NCBI RefSeq assembly: GCF_002101815.1
Contig: NZ_LQPM01000019.1
Coordinates: 1-64,000, forward strand
Length of the DNA stretch: 64,000 nucleotides
Origin: Mycobacterium paraense
Lineage (GTDB): Bacteria > Actinomycetota > Actinomycetes > Mycobacteriales > Mycobacteriaceae
Direction of reading: 5' to 3'
In this document: piece by piece, positions 52,718 through 61,538 of the stretch
Layout of the letters: each line of letters begins with the position of its first letter
Numbering within the stretch: position 1 is the stretch's first letter
Made by a program: the position numbers and the translations under genes
The notes under the pieces: generated by a model
What the model was told of the DNA's origin: nothing
What the model saw: the letters and a program-made list of their open reading frames with translations, nothing else
The model's database searches: none

Positions 52718-52769
52718 GCGCGGCGCGCTGGCCTGGCCGGGCGCCGTCGGACCGCATTAGGGTCGGATC

Positions 52770-54434
52770 ATGACCTCCGTGCAAACCATCCCCGACATCA
52801 CCGCCACCCCGGCGTGGGACGCCCTGCGCAGTCATCACGAACAAATCGGCGCCACCCACCTTCGCCAGTTCTTCGACGAAGACCCCGATCGCGGCCGCGA
52901 GCTGACCGTCACGGTCGGCGACCTCTATATCGACTACAGCAAACACCGCGTCACCCGAGAGACGCTGCGGCTGCTGGTCGAGTTGGCGCGCGCGGCTAAT
53001 CTCGAAGAGCGGCGCGACCAGATGTTCTCCGGCGTGCACATCAACACCTCCGAGGACCGGGCCGTGTTGCACACCGCGCTGCGGCTGCCCCGCGACGCCG
53101 AGCTGATCGTCGACGGCCAGAACGTCGTCGAGGATGTGCACGCGGTGCTGGACAGGATGGGCGACTTCACCGACCGGTTACGCAGCGGTGAATGGGTCGG
53201 GGCCACCGGGAAAAGAATCAGCACGGTCGTCAACATCGGCATCGGGGGGTCGGACCTGGGACCGGTGATGGTGTATCAGGCGCTGCGGCACTACGCCGAC
53301 GCCGGAATCTCGGCACGCTTCGTCTCCAACGTCGACCCTGCCGACCTGATCGCGAAGCTGGCCGACTTGGACCCGGCCACAACGCTTTTCATCGTCGCGT
53401 CGAAGACGTTCTCCACGCTGGAGACGCTGACCAACGCGACCGCCGCGCGCCGCTGGCTGACCGACGCGCTGGGCGACGCCGCGGTGGCCAAGCATTTCGT
53501 GGCCGTGTCCACCAACAAGCGACTGGTCGACGACTTCGGCATCAACACCGACAACATGTTCGGGTTCTGGGATTGGGTCGGCGGGCGGTATTCGGTCGAT
53601 TCGGCGATCGGCCTGTCTCTGATGGCGGCCATCGGCAAGGAAGCCTTCGCCGACTTTCTGTCCGGATTCCACATCGTCGACCGGCATTTCAAGACGGCCC
53701 CGCTGGAGTCCAACGCGCCCGTCCTGCTCGGCCTGATCGGGCTGTGGTACTCCAACTTCATGGGCGCCCAATCGCGCGCCGTGCTGCCCTATTCCAACGA
53801 CCTGTCCCGCTTTGCCGCGTATCTGCAACAGCTGACCATGGAATCCAACGGTAAGTCGACGCGCGCCGACGGCACACCCGTCACCACCGACACGGGCGAA
53901 ATCTTTTGGGGCGAACCGGGAACCAACGGCCAGCACGCCTTCTATCAGTTGTTGCACCAGGGCACCCGGCTGGTGCCGGCAGATTTCATCGGCTTCAGCC
54001 AGCCCCTCGACGACCTCGCCACCGCCGACGGCACCGGCAGCATGCACGACCTGCTGATGAGCAACTTCTTCGCCCAGACGCAGGTGCTCGCGTTCGGCAA
54101 GACGGCCGAGGAGATCGCGGCCGAGGGCACGCCGGCCCACGTCGTGCCGCACAAGGTGATGCCGGGCAACCGGCCGTCCACCTCGATCCTGGCCGACCGG
54201 CTCACGCCGTCGGTGCTGGGCCAGCTGATCGCGCTCTACGAGCACCAGGTCTTCACCGAGGGAGTCGTCTGGGGCATCGACTCCTTCGACCAGTGGGGGG
54301 TGGAATTGGGCAAGACGCAGGCCAAGGCGCTGCTTCCGGTGATCACCGCCGACTCCTCGCCAGCGCCGCAGTCCGACAGCTCGACCGACGCCCTGGTGCG
54401 CCGCTACCGCACCGAAAGAGGGCGCACCAGCTGA
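52770..54434 (+). CDS. pgi: Glucose-6-phosphate isomerase
   Basis: Interconverts glucose-6-P and fructose-6-P. 554 residues. Seen: GIGGSDLGPVM, SKTFSTLETLTN, WDWVGGRYSVDSAIG with the catalytic-region Arg/Glu, QHAFYQLLHQGT with the ring-opening His, and WGVELGKTQAK with the catalytic Lys. Complete and standard. Downstream of chorismate mutase, possibly on the same transcript. Confidence 0.97.
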   Translation: MTSVQTIPDITATPAWDALRSHHEQIGATHLRQFFDEDPDRGRELTVTVGDLYIDYSKHRVTRETLRLLVELARAANLEERRDQMFSGVHINTSEDRAVLHTALRLPRDAELIVDGQNVVEDVHAVLDRMGDFTDRLRSGEWVGATGKRISTVVNIGIGGSDLGPVMVYQALRHYADAGISARFVSNVDPADLIAKLADLDPATTLFIVASKTFSTLETLTNATAARRWLTDALGDAAVAKHFVAVSTNKRLVDDFGINTDNMFGFWDWVGGRYSVDSAIGLSLMAAIGKEAFADFLSGFHIVDRHFKTAPLESNAPVLLGLIGLWYSNFMGAQSRAVLPYSNDLSRFAAYLQQLTMESNGKSTRADGTPVTTDTGEIFWGEPGTNGQHAFYQLLHQGTRLVPADFIGFSQPLDDLATADGTGSMHDLLMSNFFAQTQVLAFGKTAEEIAAEGTPAHVVPHKVMPGNRPSTSILADRLTPSVLGQLIALYEHQVFTEGVVWGIDSFDQWGVELGKTQAKALLPVITADSSPAPQSDSSTDALVRRYRTERGRTS

Positions 54435-54455
54435 CCTTTCGCGGGGGGCGCGCCC

Positions 54456-55079
54456 TCAACCCGTCGGGACGAGCTCCGAACCGAATCGCCGCACAAACGT
54501 ACGCAGCCGCTCCACGGTCGCGGTTTGCGGATCGCTGAGGTGCAGCCGCAGCAGTTCGCGGCCGGCGGCGTGCAGGACGCGGGCGGTGTATTCGGGATCG
54601 TGCAACTGGCGATTGATGCGCAGCAGTTCGCGGACGAAGAAGTCGATGACGGCGGCCTCCGATTGAGCCAGGCGGGCATACAACTCCGGCGGAGCGCCCT
54701 GCGGCGGGAACAGGAACAGCCGCCACGTCGCCGGGTGGGCGTCGACGGCCGCCAGCACCCCGTCGAACGCGAGCACCAGCGACTGATTTTCGGCGGCCGC
54801 ATCCAACCCCGAGATCGCCTCGGCGAACTGCGCGCCCGCGCGGGCCGCCTCGCGGTCGATCAGCTCCACGAACAGCCCCGCCAAGTCGCCGAATTTCTGA
54901 TAGATCAACGACCGGTTGATGCCGGCCTGCTCCGCGATGCGGTTCGGTGTGGCCGCGTGGAACCCCTCGGCCTCGACGATCGCGTGCGTGACGTCGAGGA
55001 TCTGCTCGCGCCGACCCTCGGCGGTCATGCGGCGCTTCGCGGGCGACGACAGCGACGACGTGGTCACGCTTGACAGCAT
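54456..55079 (-). CDS. TetR-family regulator divergent to the MpaB-type oxygenase
   Basis: A 207-residue repressor: HTH in residues about 22-62 (REQILDVTHAIVEAEGFHAATPNRIAEQAGINRSLIYQKF), then a C-terminal effector domain. ATG at 55079 (AAGGTG upstream) preferred to GTG 55106, which lies inside the palindrome. Two overlapping palindromes between it and the divergent oxygenase gene are the likely operator, giving joint auto- and oxygenase repression (inference). Confidence 0.88.
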   Translation of the reverse strand: MLSSVTTSSLSSPAKRRMTAEGRREQILDVTHAIVEAEGFHAATPNRIAEQAGINRSLIYQKFGDLAGLFVELIDREAARAGAQFAEAISGLDAAAENQSLVLAFDGVLAAVDAHPATWRLFLFPPQGAPPELYARLAQSEAAVIDFFVRELLRINRQLHDPEYTARVLHAAGRELLRLHLSDPQTATVERLRTFVRRFGSELVPTG

Positions 55080-55091
55080 AACTAACACCTT

Positions 55092-55116
55092 GTGAGTATT
55101 ACTCACTAACTGTTAG
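55092..55116. promoter_or_regulatory. Overlapping palindromes GTGAGT-ATT-ACTCAC and CTAAC-T-GTTAG
   Basis: A perfect 15-bp palindrome (55092-55106) adjoining a perfect 11-bp palindrome (55106-55116) in the divergent TetR/oxygenase promoter region. Candidate TetR operator covering both promoters. Confidence 0.65.
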
Positions 55117-55136
55117 TTAGCGGGAGGCGGCTGGTG

Positions 55137-56462
55137 ATGTCCAAGGCCACGTACTACCCCGAGCTCGAGCGACGTGTCCGCAGCCAGCGCGATTTGCAGC
55201 CCGATCTCTACGGCGACTTTGACTTCGACCGGGCGCCGGATCGCCTGGCCACCGAGCCGGACGTCGACTCCGCCCTGCCCGCCTGGGTCGCCGACCGCGC
55301 GCCGATCCTGGAAGACGACCGCGTCCTCGAATTGATCAGCACGGCCACCCTGCTCGGCGACGTCGTCGCCGATCCGTACGCGGCGCTGATGGCCACGCGC
55401 AGCGTCACGGATCTCATCGACATGGTCAAGAGGGCCTGCCGGGAGGGGCTCGACGCCGTGCCCGAGGCGCCGCCCGAGCTCGTCGCGTTCATCGCCGCGA
55501 TGGAGGCCACCCCGGAGTGGATCGACTTCGACCTCGTTCGGGAGGGCGCTCGCCAAGAACGCATTCCGGCGGCGCTGCTGGCCCCCTTCATCACGCGGGG
55601 AGCCTTCATCGCGACGTTCACCAACACCTATGCCGCGCTGCCGATGGCGCTGACCGGCGCGCTCTCGGGGAAGCGCGCGGCACGGCGGGTCAACGAAACG
55701 GCGAGTTTCTTCGCCGTCACGACGCTGCCCGGGGCGCTGGACCGGTACGGCCCGGGGTTCGAGGCCGCGGCCATGGTCCGGCTGATGCACTCGATGGTCC
55801 GCTACAACGCCCTGAAGAAATCGGACAAATGGGACACGGCCGTCTACGGCATGCCGGTGCCGCAGGTCGACCAGATGCCGGCGGGAATGATCGGCCAGTA
55901 CCTGTTGGCCCGCAAGGCGCGCCAACAAGGCCGGACGAAGTTCACCAAAGAAGAGCGTGCCGTCATCGAATTCGCCAGGTATCGCTGCTTTCTGCTCGGC
56001 CTCCCCGAGGAGCTGCTGCCCGCGGAGCCCGCCGACATCATCCACGTCATGCACGCGCGCTCGGCGCTACTGCGCCACGGCTTCGACAGCATCTGCCAGG
56101 AACTGGTCCGCGGCACGATGGCGGCCTACCTGCGGCCCGACACCACCCTGTTCGATCGCTGCGCCGAGGCGGTCGAAAAGAGTTTCAGCAAGCTCACTTT
56201 CGTCCGCACGTTCTGCGGTGGCGATCGCGAGGTGGCCGAGGCCATGGGCGTTTCACTCGGGTCGACGGACCTGCTGCGGGTCGCCCTCACCGCGCCCTTC
56301 ATCATCGGGCGCTTCACCGCGGTGAGCCAGGCCAGCCGCGTCCCGGTGCTGAGGGACGTCACCGACGCTTATGTCATCGCACTACTGAGGCTGCGGCTGG
56401 CGACCTACGGCAAACCCGAATTCACCACCGACGCGGCGCATTACACGCCGGTTCCACACTGA
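55137..56462 (+). CDS. MpaB/rubber-oxygenase-like heme oxygenase (DUF2236)
   Basis: A 441-residue protein with the DUF2236 (ER-bound oxygenase MpaB / latex-clearing protein) catalytic domain at about 120-380. The VRLMHSMVRYNA motif supplies the proximal heme His of Lcp-type oxygenases. No signal peptide or membrane helix is evident. Lcp relatives cleave isoprenoid C=C bonds; MpaB cleaves a farnesyl chain. An isoprenoid or other unsaturated lipid substrate is therefore plausible but unproven. GGGAGG precedes the ATG at 55137 (a GTG one codon earlier is possible). Divergent from its presumed TetR regulator. Confidence 0.82.
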   Translation: MSKATYYPELERRVRSQRDLQPDLYGDFDFDRAPDRLATEPDVDSALPAWVADRAPILEDDRVLELISTATLLGDVVADPYAALMATRSVTDLIDMVKRACREGLDAVPEAPPELVAFIAAMEATPEWIDFDLVREGARQERIPAALLAPFITRGAFIATFTNTYAALPMALTGALSGKRAARRVNETASFFAVTTLPGALDRYGPGFEAAAMVRLMHSMVRYNALKKSDKWDTAVYGMPVPQVDQMPAGMIGQYLLARKARQQGRTKFTKEERAVIEFARYRCFLLGLPEELLPAEPADIIHVMHARSALLRHGFDSICQELVRGTMAAYLRPDTTLFDRCAEAVEKSFSKLTFVRTFCGGDREVAEAMGVSLGSTDLLRVALTAPFIIGRFTAVSQASRVPVLRDVTDAYVIALLRLRLATYGKPEFTTDAAHYTPVPH

Positions 56463-56474
56463 CCAACCGGCCCG

Positions 56475-57224
56475 CTACGCGAACACCTTGGTGAACCGGG
56501 GCGGCAGCACCCGCAACAGCTGGACCAGCGGCGCCCACGGCCACCAGGGCACCACCGCGCGGCCCGGCTCGCGCTCAACGGCGGCAACGAGCGCCCTGAC
56601 TCCAGTTTCGTTGTCCACCATCAGCATTGTGCTCGAGGATTTGGCCGTCATCTCCGACTCGATGTAGCCCGGCTCGATCACCGACACCTTGATCGGGCCG
56701 CTGCGGTATTCGGCGCGCAGCGATTCGCCCAGCGAGCTCAACCCCGCCTTGCTCGCGCCGTAGGCGGCCTTGACGCCCGGCACACCCTTGTTGCCCAGCA
56801 CCGACGAGATGAGCACCAGGTGGCCCGAGCCGCTCTTGGTGAACATCTCCAGCGCCGCTTCGATCTGCACCAGGGCGGACACCAGGTTCGTCTCGATGGT
56901 CGCCTTGTTCGCCCACAGCTTGCCGGAGCCCAGCTTGGCGCCCTTTCCAATGCCGGCGTTGACGATGACGCGGTCGATGCCGCCCAGTTCGTCGCTGAGC
57001 TCGGCGAAGACCTTCGGCACCTGCTCGTGGTCGTTGACGTCCAACGCGGCGACGGCGATCTTGATGCCCGGATACCGTTGCGTCAGTTCGGCTTTCAGCT
57101 CATCGAGGCGATCGGTGCGGCGGGCGCACAAGCCCAGGTCGCGGCCCTTGGCGGCGAAGGATCGCGCCATCCCGGCGCCCAGGCCGGAACTGGCGCCCGT
57201 GATGAGGATCTTCTGACGAGTCAC
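56475..57224 (-). CDS. Short-chain dehydrogenase/reductase
   Basis: Classical SDR, 249 residues. Cofactor motif TGASSGLG (9-16), NAG at 89-91, and the Ser141-Tyr155-Lys159 catalytic set (ISSVLGNKG, YGASK) are intact. GTG at 57224 gives VTRQKILITGASSG; the open frame extends to 57464 without a credible start. Rv0945 homologue. Substrate unknown. The C-terminal WWPWAPLVQLLRVLPP suggests membrane association. Confidence 0.9.
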   Translation of the reverse strand: MTRQKILITGASSGLGAGMARSFAAKGRDLGLCARRTDRLDELKAELTQRYPGIKIAVAALDVNDHEQVPKVFAELSDELGGIDRVIVNAGIGKGAKLGSGKLWANKATIETNLVSALVQIEAALEMFTKSGSGHLVLISSVLGNKGVPGVKAAYGASKAGLSSLGESLRAEYRSGPIKVSVIEPGYIESEMTAKSSSTMLMVDNETGVRALVAAVEREPGRAVVPWWPWAPLVQLLRVLPPRFTKVFA

Positions 57225-57318
57225 CCCGGCAGCATAGCGAGTGCCCGCCCAACGTCGAGTTGTTGGGCTCGATAGGCGGTTTTCCGCACAACAAGTCGAC
57301 GCTCGAGAGCGGCGGGCG

Positions 57319-58182
57319 CTACTTGAGCAGCCGCGACATGCGCCGGTCCGCCAGCACCTTGCCACCCGTCTGGCACGTCGGACAGTACTGAAAAGACTTG
57401 TCCGCGAACGACACTTCGCGCACGGTGTCCCCGCACACCGGGCAGGGCAACCCGGTGCGGGCATGAACGCGTAGCCCGGAGCGCTTCTCCCCCTTGAGCA
57501 TCGCCGCGCCCTGGCCGACGGAGCGGCTCACCGCGTCGGTCAGCACCGAGATCATCGCGTCGTGCAGGGCGGTGAGCTGTTCGGCGGACAGCTTGCCCGC
57601 CGTGGCGAACGGCGAGATCTTCGCGACGTGCAGGATCTCGTCGCTGTAGGCGTTGCCGATCCCCGCGATCACCTTCTGGTCGGTGATGACGGTCTTGATC
57701 CGGCCGCCGTTGCCGGCCAGCAGCCCGGCCAGGTCTTCGGGGCTGAGCTCCAGCGCGTCGGGGCCCAGCGCGGCGATGCCGGGCACCAGCTGCGGGTCGT
57801 CGACGAGCCACACCGCCAGCCGCTTCTGGGTGCCGGCCTCGGTGAGGTCGAACCCGGGCGCCTCGCCGGGGGTGCCCAGGTGCACGCGCAACGCGATCGG
57901 CCCCTTGCCGGGGCGCAGCGGCGCCGGGGCCAGCTTGTCGGACCACCGCAGCCAGCCCGCGCGCGACAGGTGGGCGATCAAGAACAGCGGCCCGGCCTGC
58001 AGCCCGAGGTACTTGCCCCAGCGCTGGGCGCCCGTCACGGGCTGGCCGTGCAGGGCGGTCGTCGGCGGGTCGAAGGTCTTGAGCACGGACAGCGCGCCGA
58101 CGTCGACGCGGCCGATCGTCGAGCCGACGGCGTGGCGCCGCAAATGGTCGACCAGCGCTTCGATCTCCGGCAGTTCGGGCAC
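57319..58182 (-). CDS. Fpg/Nei-family DNA glycosylase, full length
   Basis: Base-excision-repair glycosylase with AP-lyase activity, 287 residues. The GTG start gives V-Pro2-Glu3-LPE, with the catalytic N-terminal proline and adjacent Glu. The H2TH region contains VITDQKVIAGIGNAYSDEILHVAKISP, and the C-terminal zinc finger has Cys247-x2-Cys250 and Cys267-x2-Cys270. All essential parts are present. In M. tuberculosis the homologue at this locus (Rv0944) is reported to lack the N-terminal part, so this window carries the ancestral complete form. Six bp upstream of its start is cobF. Confidence 0.93.
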   Translation of the reverse strand: MPELPEIEALVDHLRRHAVGSTIGRVDVGALSVLKTFDPPTTALHGQPVTGAQRWGKYLGLQAGPLFLIAHLSRAGWLRWSDKLAPAPLRPGKGPIALRVHLGTPGEAPGFDLTEAGTQKRLAVWLVDDPQLVPGIAALGPDALELSPEDLAGLLAGNGGRIKTVITDQKVIAGIGNAYSDEILHVAKISPFATAGKLSAEQLTALHDAMISVLTDAVSRSVGQGAAMLKGEKRSGLRVHARTGLPCPVCGDTVREVSFADKSFQYCPTCQTGGKVLADRRMSRLLK

Positions 58183-58187
58183 GCCCT

Positions 58188-58931
58188 TCAGTCTGCCGGT
58201 CTGAGCAAATAGGTGTCCATGATCCAGCCGTGCCGCGCGCGGGCCTCGGCCCGCAGCGCCGCGATGCGCGGCCCGACCTCGCCGACCGAGCCCGCCACCA
58301 AGAGTTCGTCGGCGGTGCCCAGGTAGGCGCCCCACCAGATGCGGGTGCCGGGCGGGCACACGTCAAACGAGCAGTCGGCGTCGAGCATCACCACCGCCGA
58401 GCCTGCCAAACCGTGCTCGCGCAGCCGCCGTCCGGTGGTGACCAGGACCGGCTCGCCCACCTCGTTGAGCGGGATGCGGTGCCGGGCCGTCAGCGCCTGC
58501 ACCGCGGTGATGCCGGGAATGACGTCGAAGCTGAACTCGACCTCGCCCGTGATGGCATCCAGGATCCGCAGGGTGCTGTCGTACAGCGACGGGTCACCCC
58601 AGGCCAGGAAGGCACCCACGCCGTCGGGACCGAGTTCGGCGGCGATGGCCGCCGCCCAGACCCGCGCCCGCGCGGCGTGCCAATCCGAGACGGCCTCGCG
58701 GTAGTCGGCCCCGGTCGAGCGTTTCGGGTCCGGCAACTCCACGAAGCGGTAGCCCGGCTCCCGGATGAACCGCGCGCAGATCTCGCGTCGCAGGGCCACC
58801 AGGTCGCTTTTCCCCTCACCCTTGTCCATCGCGAAGAAGACCTGGGTGTCGTTCAGCGCCTCGATCGCCTGGACCGTCACGTAGTCGGGATCGCCGGCCC
58901 CGATGCCGATCACGTGAATATGCCGAGCCAA
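58188..58931 (-). CDS. cobF: Precorrin-6A synthase (deacetylating)
   Basis: SAM-dependent C1 methyltransferase of aerobic cobalamin synthesis, 247 residues. Seen: the tetrapyrrole-methylase start HIHVIGIGAGDPDYVTVQA, the GVGAFLAWGDPSLYDST loop, VIPGITAVQALTA, and DADCSFDVCPPGTRIWWGAYLGT near the C-terminus. Immediately upstream of Fpg (5 bp gap), so co-transcribed. This gene is known to be missing from the M. tuberculosis complex, where a deletion between Rv0943c and Rv0944 removed it. Its presence marks a non-tuberculous or M. canettii-like lineage. Confidence 0.95.
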   Translation of the reverse strand: MARHIHVIGIGAGDPDYVTVQAIEALNDTQVFFAMDKGEGKSDLVALRREICARFIREPGYRFVELPDPKRSTGADYREAVSDWHAARARVWAAAIAAELGPDGVGAFLAWGDPSLYDSTLRILDAITGEVEFSFDVIPGITAVQALTARHRIPLNEVGEPVLVTTGRRLREHGLAGSAVVMLDADCSFDVCPPGTRIWWGAYLGTADELLVAGSVGEVGPRIAALRAEARARHGWIMDTYLLRPAD

Positions 58932-58998
58932 GAAACCCTCCTTCTTGCTTAAATCAGGGTGCCGAATCGAGACCTCGAAGGCCTAGCCGGGACCCCAA

Positions 58999-59018
58999 GT
59001 ACCCAGTACCATGGGTAC
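58999..59018. promoter_or_regulatory. Inverted repeat GTACCCA-N6-TGGGTAC upstream of the AurF-type gene
   Basis: Perfect 7-bp arms, with a third TACC unit between and GGTACC overlapping the right end, 34 bp before the ATG at 59052 in the cobF/AurF divergent region. Candidate operator; no cognate regulator is adjacent. Confidence 0.45.
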
Positions 59019-59051
59019 CGTCTGAAGCACCCAATGAAGGGACGCCAGCGA

Positions 59052-59957
59052 ATGACCACGGTGGTGAAGCCAACCGGCCCGAGTCGTGAGGAGTTCTCGG
59101 ACCGTTTGCTGAAGGGCTCGGTCAAGAAGTCCTACGAGCCCATCGTGGACATCGATTGGGACGCCCCGCTGGATCCGGACAAGTTCTATCTGCCGCCGCG
59201 GCTGGTGTCCTTGTACAACACGCCGATGTGGGACGAAATGACCCGCGAGCAACAAATCGATTTGTCGCGCCAGGAACTGGTCAACACGCTCTCGGCCGGG
59301 ATCTGGTTCGAGAACATGCTCAACCAGTCGTTGTTGCGGACCATCCTGCACGAGGACCCGACGAGCTCCTCGACGCACTACAAGTTGACCGAGCTGGGCG
59401 ACGAGACCCGCCACATGGTCATGTTCGGCAAGGCGATCGAGCGGGTCGGCGCCAAGCCGGTGCGGCCGCGGCTTTTCCACCGGTGGATCATCAACGCCCT
59501 GCCGCTGGCGTTCCAGCGCGGCTCGATGCTGTGGATCGCCGCGCTGATCGGCGAGGAGATCTTCGACTCGCTGCAGCGGCAGATGATGGACGACCCGGAA
59601 TTGCAGCCAATCATCCAGCGCCTCATGCGGATTCACGTCACCGAGGAAGCGCGCCACATTCAGTTCGCCCGGGACGGCGCCCGCAAGCGTGTCACCGAGA
59701 TGCCACGGCTCAACCGGTGGTTCATGGCCAACATCAACGGGCTGGGCGGCTACTTCTTCAACTACCTGTTCAGCAACCCTGTCCCCTACGCCCGGGTGGG
59801 TCTGGACTCGAAGCGGGCCCGCAGGATCGCGCGCACCAGCCCGCACCGCCGCGAGATGCAGGTCGCCGGGTTCGCTCCCCTGGCGGCGTTTTTGACCGAG
59901 GTGGGCCTGCTGGGGCCCATCGCGCGCCGCGGCTGGAAGCGCAGCAGGTTTTTGTGA
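59052..59957 (+). CDS. AurF-type diiron N-oxygenase family protein
   Basis: A 301-residue ferritin-like diiron protein of the p-aminobenzoate N-oxygenase (AurF) family. All seven metal ligands can be aligned: a Glu in WFEN (87), Glu118 and His121 (DETRH), a Glu in GEEIFD (168-169), and His195, Glu199, His202 (HVTEEARH), with the same 4- and 3-residue spacing as AurF. It activates O2 for N- or C-hydroxylation; the substrate is unknown. ATG at 59052 (AAGGGA upstream) preferred to 58959. It overlaps the downstream BVMO-like gene by 4 bp (GTGA), so the two oxygenases are translationally coupled. Confidence 0.88.
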   Translation: MTTVVKPTGPSREEFSDRLLKGSVKKSYEPIVDIDWDAPLDPDKFYLPPRLVSLYNTPMWDEMTREQQIDLSRQELVNTLSAGIWFENMLNQSLLRTILHEDPTSSSTHYKLTELGDETRHMVMFGKAIERVGAKPVRPRLFHRWIINALPLAFQRGSMLWIAALIGEEIFDSLQRQMMDDPELQPIIQRLMRIHVTEEARHIQFARDGARKRVTEMPRLNRWFMANINGLGGYFFNYLFSNPVPYARVGLDSKRARRIARTSPHRREMQVAGFAPLAAFLTEVGLLGPIARRGWKRSRFL

Positions 59958-61141
59958 CCCACCACGTCATGGTCGTCGGCCAGTGTGCCGGCGGCGGATG
60001 CGCGCGGGCGGCGCTGCAGGCGGCGGGCGTCGCCGATGTCGCGACGCTCGGGCGCGACGTCCCGGCCGCACGATTCGACGACGACACCGACACCTGGGTG
60101 CTCACGACGGCCGAGGGCGAAACGACGCGGGCCCGCGTCGTCATCGCCGCGAGCCGACCGGCGCAGGCCCCGTGGCTGCCCGACATCCCTGGGCGCGACG
60201 GCTTCCGCGGCGAATCGTTTCACGCGGCGCAGTGGCCACCCGGCTTCGACGCGACCGGTAAGCGCGTCGCGATCGTCGGCGCCGACGCCACCGCCGGTCA
60301 CCACCTGCCCCGGCTGGCCGCGTCGGCGGCCGCGGTCACCGTGTTCGCGCACCCGCCGCGGCGGATAGTCGACGAGTTGCCGCTCCCCGCCACCCGCGTC
60401 AGGCGCTGGCTGGGCCGGCGCCTCCGGCCGGCCGCCACCTCGGAGCCGCGGGTCGCGCTGGTGCGGTCGGCCATCAGCGCCGTCACCGCGTCGGGCATCC
60501 GCACCGGCGACGGGGCCGAGCACGGCGTCGACGCCATCGTCTACGGCACCGGGTTCGCCGTCCCCGGTCGCACACCGGAGGCGGCGCTGCTCGGCCCCGG
60601 CGGCGTGAGCGCCGGCCAGCTCTGGGCCGACGGCACCGAGCCCTACTTCGGGGTCGCCGTCCACGGCCTGCCCAACTACTTCTTCATCGACGGCCCCGGC
60701 GTCGACGCGCAGGCGCGCTACATCGCCGACTGCGTCGGCCTGATGCAACGCACCGACAGCACTCGCATCGAGGTGCGGCGCAGCAGCTACCAGGTCTTCA
60801 ACGAGCGCGCCTACCTGCAACCCGCCCAGCCCCAACCGGTGGCGTCGGCGTTCGAACTGACCGCCGGCGCCGGCCGGGATGCGACCTATGAGGGCGCGGC
60901 CACGCTGACGATCGCCGGCGCCGAGCACCCGGTGCGGGTGCGGCTCGCGGGCCACCTGGACCCGATCGACGGCCGCTACCACTGGCAAGGCACGGTTTTC
61001 GGCGCGGCGGCCCTCAACGACACGAGGACCGCCACCCTGACGGTCGGCGAGCGCAGCGCGGCTGCGCGCGTCGTCGAGCAGACCCCGTGGGGCACGCACA
61101 CGGTCGCCGGGGTCGGCTCCCCGCCGTACGCACTGCGCTAG
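59954..61141 (+). CDS. Baeyer-Villiger-monooxygenase-like protein with DUF4873 domain, shortened FAD region
   Basis: A 395-residue protein. The BVMO fingerprint FRGESFHAAQWP (84-95) and the following NADPH-type KRVAIVGADATAG are clear. The C-terminal 95 residues (from about 300, starting TYEGAATLTIAGAEHPVRV) are a DUF4873 beta domain. The N-terminal GxGxxG FAD site is degenerate (VVGQCAGGGCARAAL), and the stretch between it and the BVMO motif is only about 70 residues rather than about 150, so flavin binding is doubtful. Homologue of Rv0943c. GTG start overlaps the AurF stop. It could be an accessory or reductase-like partner of AurF. Confidence 0.85.
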   Translation: MTHHVMVVGQCAGGGCARAALQAAGVADVATLGRDVPAARFDDDTDTWVLTTAEGETTRARVVIAASRPAQAPWLPDIPGRDGFRGESFHAAQWPPGFDATGKRVAIVGADATAGHHLPRLAASAAAVTVFAHPPRRIVDELPLPATRVRRWLGRRLRPAATSEPRVALVRSAISAVTASGIRTGDGAEHGVDAIVYGTGFAVPGRTPEAALLGPGGVSAGQLWADGTEPYFGVAVHGLPNYFFIDGPGVDAQARYIADCVGLMQRTDSTRIEVRRSSYQVFNERAYLQPAQPQPVASAFELTAGAGRDATYEGAATLTIAGAEHPVRVRLAGHLDPIDGRYHWQGTVFGAAALNDTRTATLTVGERSAAARVVEQTPWGTHTVAGVGSPPYALR

Positions 61142-61538
61142 CAGCCACGGATTCTGCGCCGTTTGCTGCGCGCCGCACCATCGCTGGTTTGCCGACGGTG
61201 GCGGACGGGTAATCCTTTTACTCTAATTTTCATCTCAAAGGGGAGGCTGGCACGCGCGCTGAGCGGATTGGTCCGGCGCGCGTGTGTGCTGCGGCAGGCG
61301 AGCCGTCGCGGCGTGGGTGTGCCGCCGAGGGGGGCGGATTCTCCAGCAATTAGCCGGGCGGGAATTCGAGGAGCGGGGATATGGGAGTGGAAGGCCGAAC
61401 TACGACATTGCGCCCGCCTTCTTTTCAGTTCCGATTCCATGCGCCTAAATTGCTATTGAGACACGCGCACTTGCGTGGCGCTGTTTCGGACGTCGAGATC
61501 GGCGAGGATGGAGCCCTGAACCGAAAGGGGTGGCTGCG
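61142..61538. other. Intergenic region with GC-rich hairpin, no supported gene
   Basis: About 400 bp without a convincing reading frame. ACGCGCGC and GCGCGCGT near 61250 and 61280 can form a hairpin. AT-richer pockets (around 61210-61235 and 61430-61460) could hold promoters of the STAS gene or a small RNA. The last bases give AAAGGGG as the ribosome-binding site of that gene. Confidence 0.45.
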
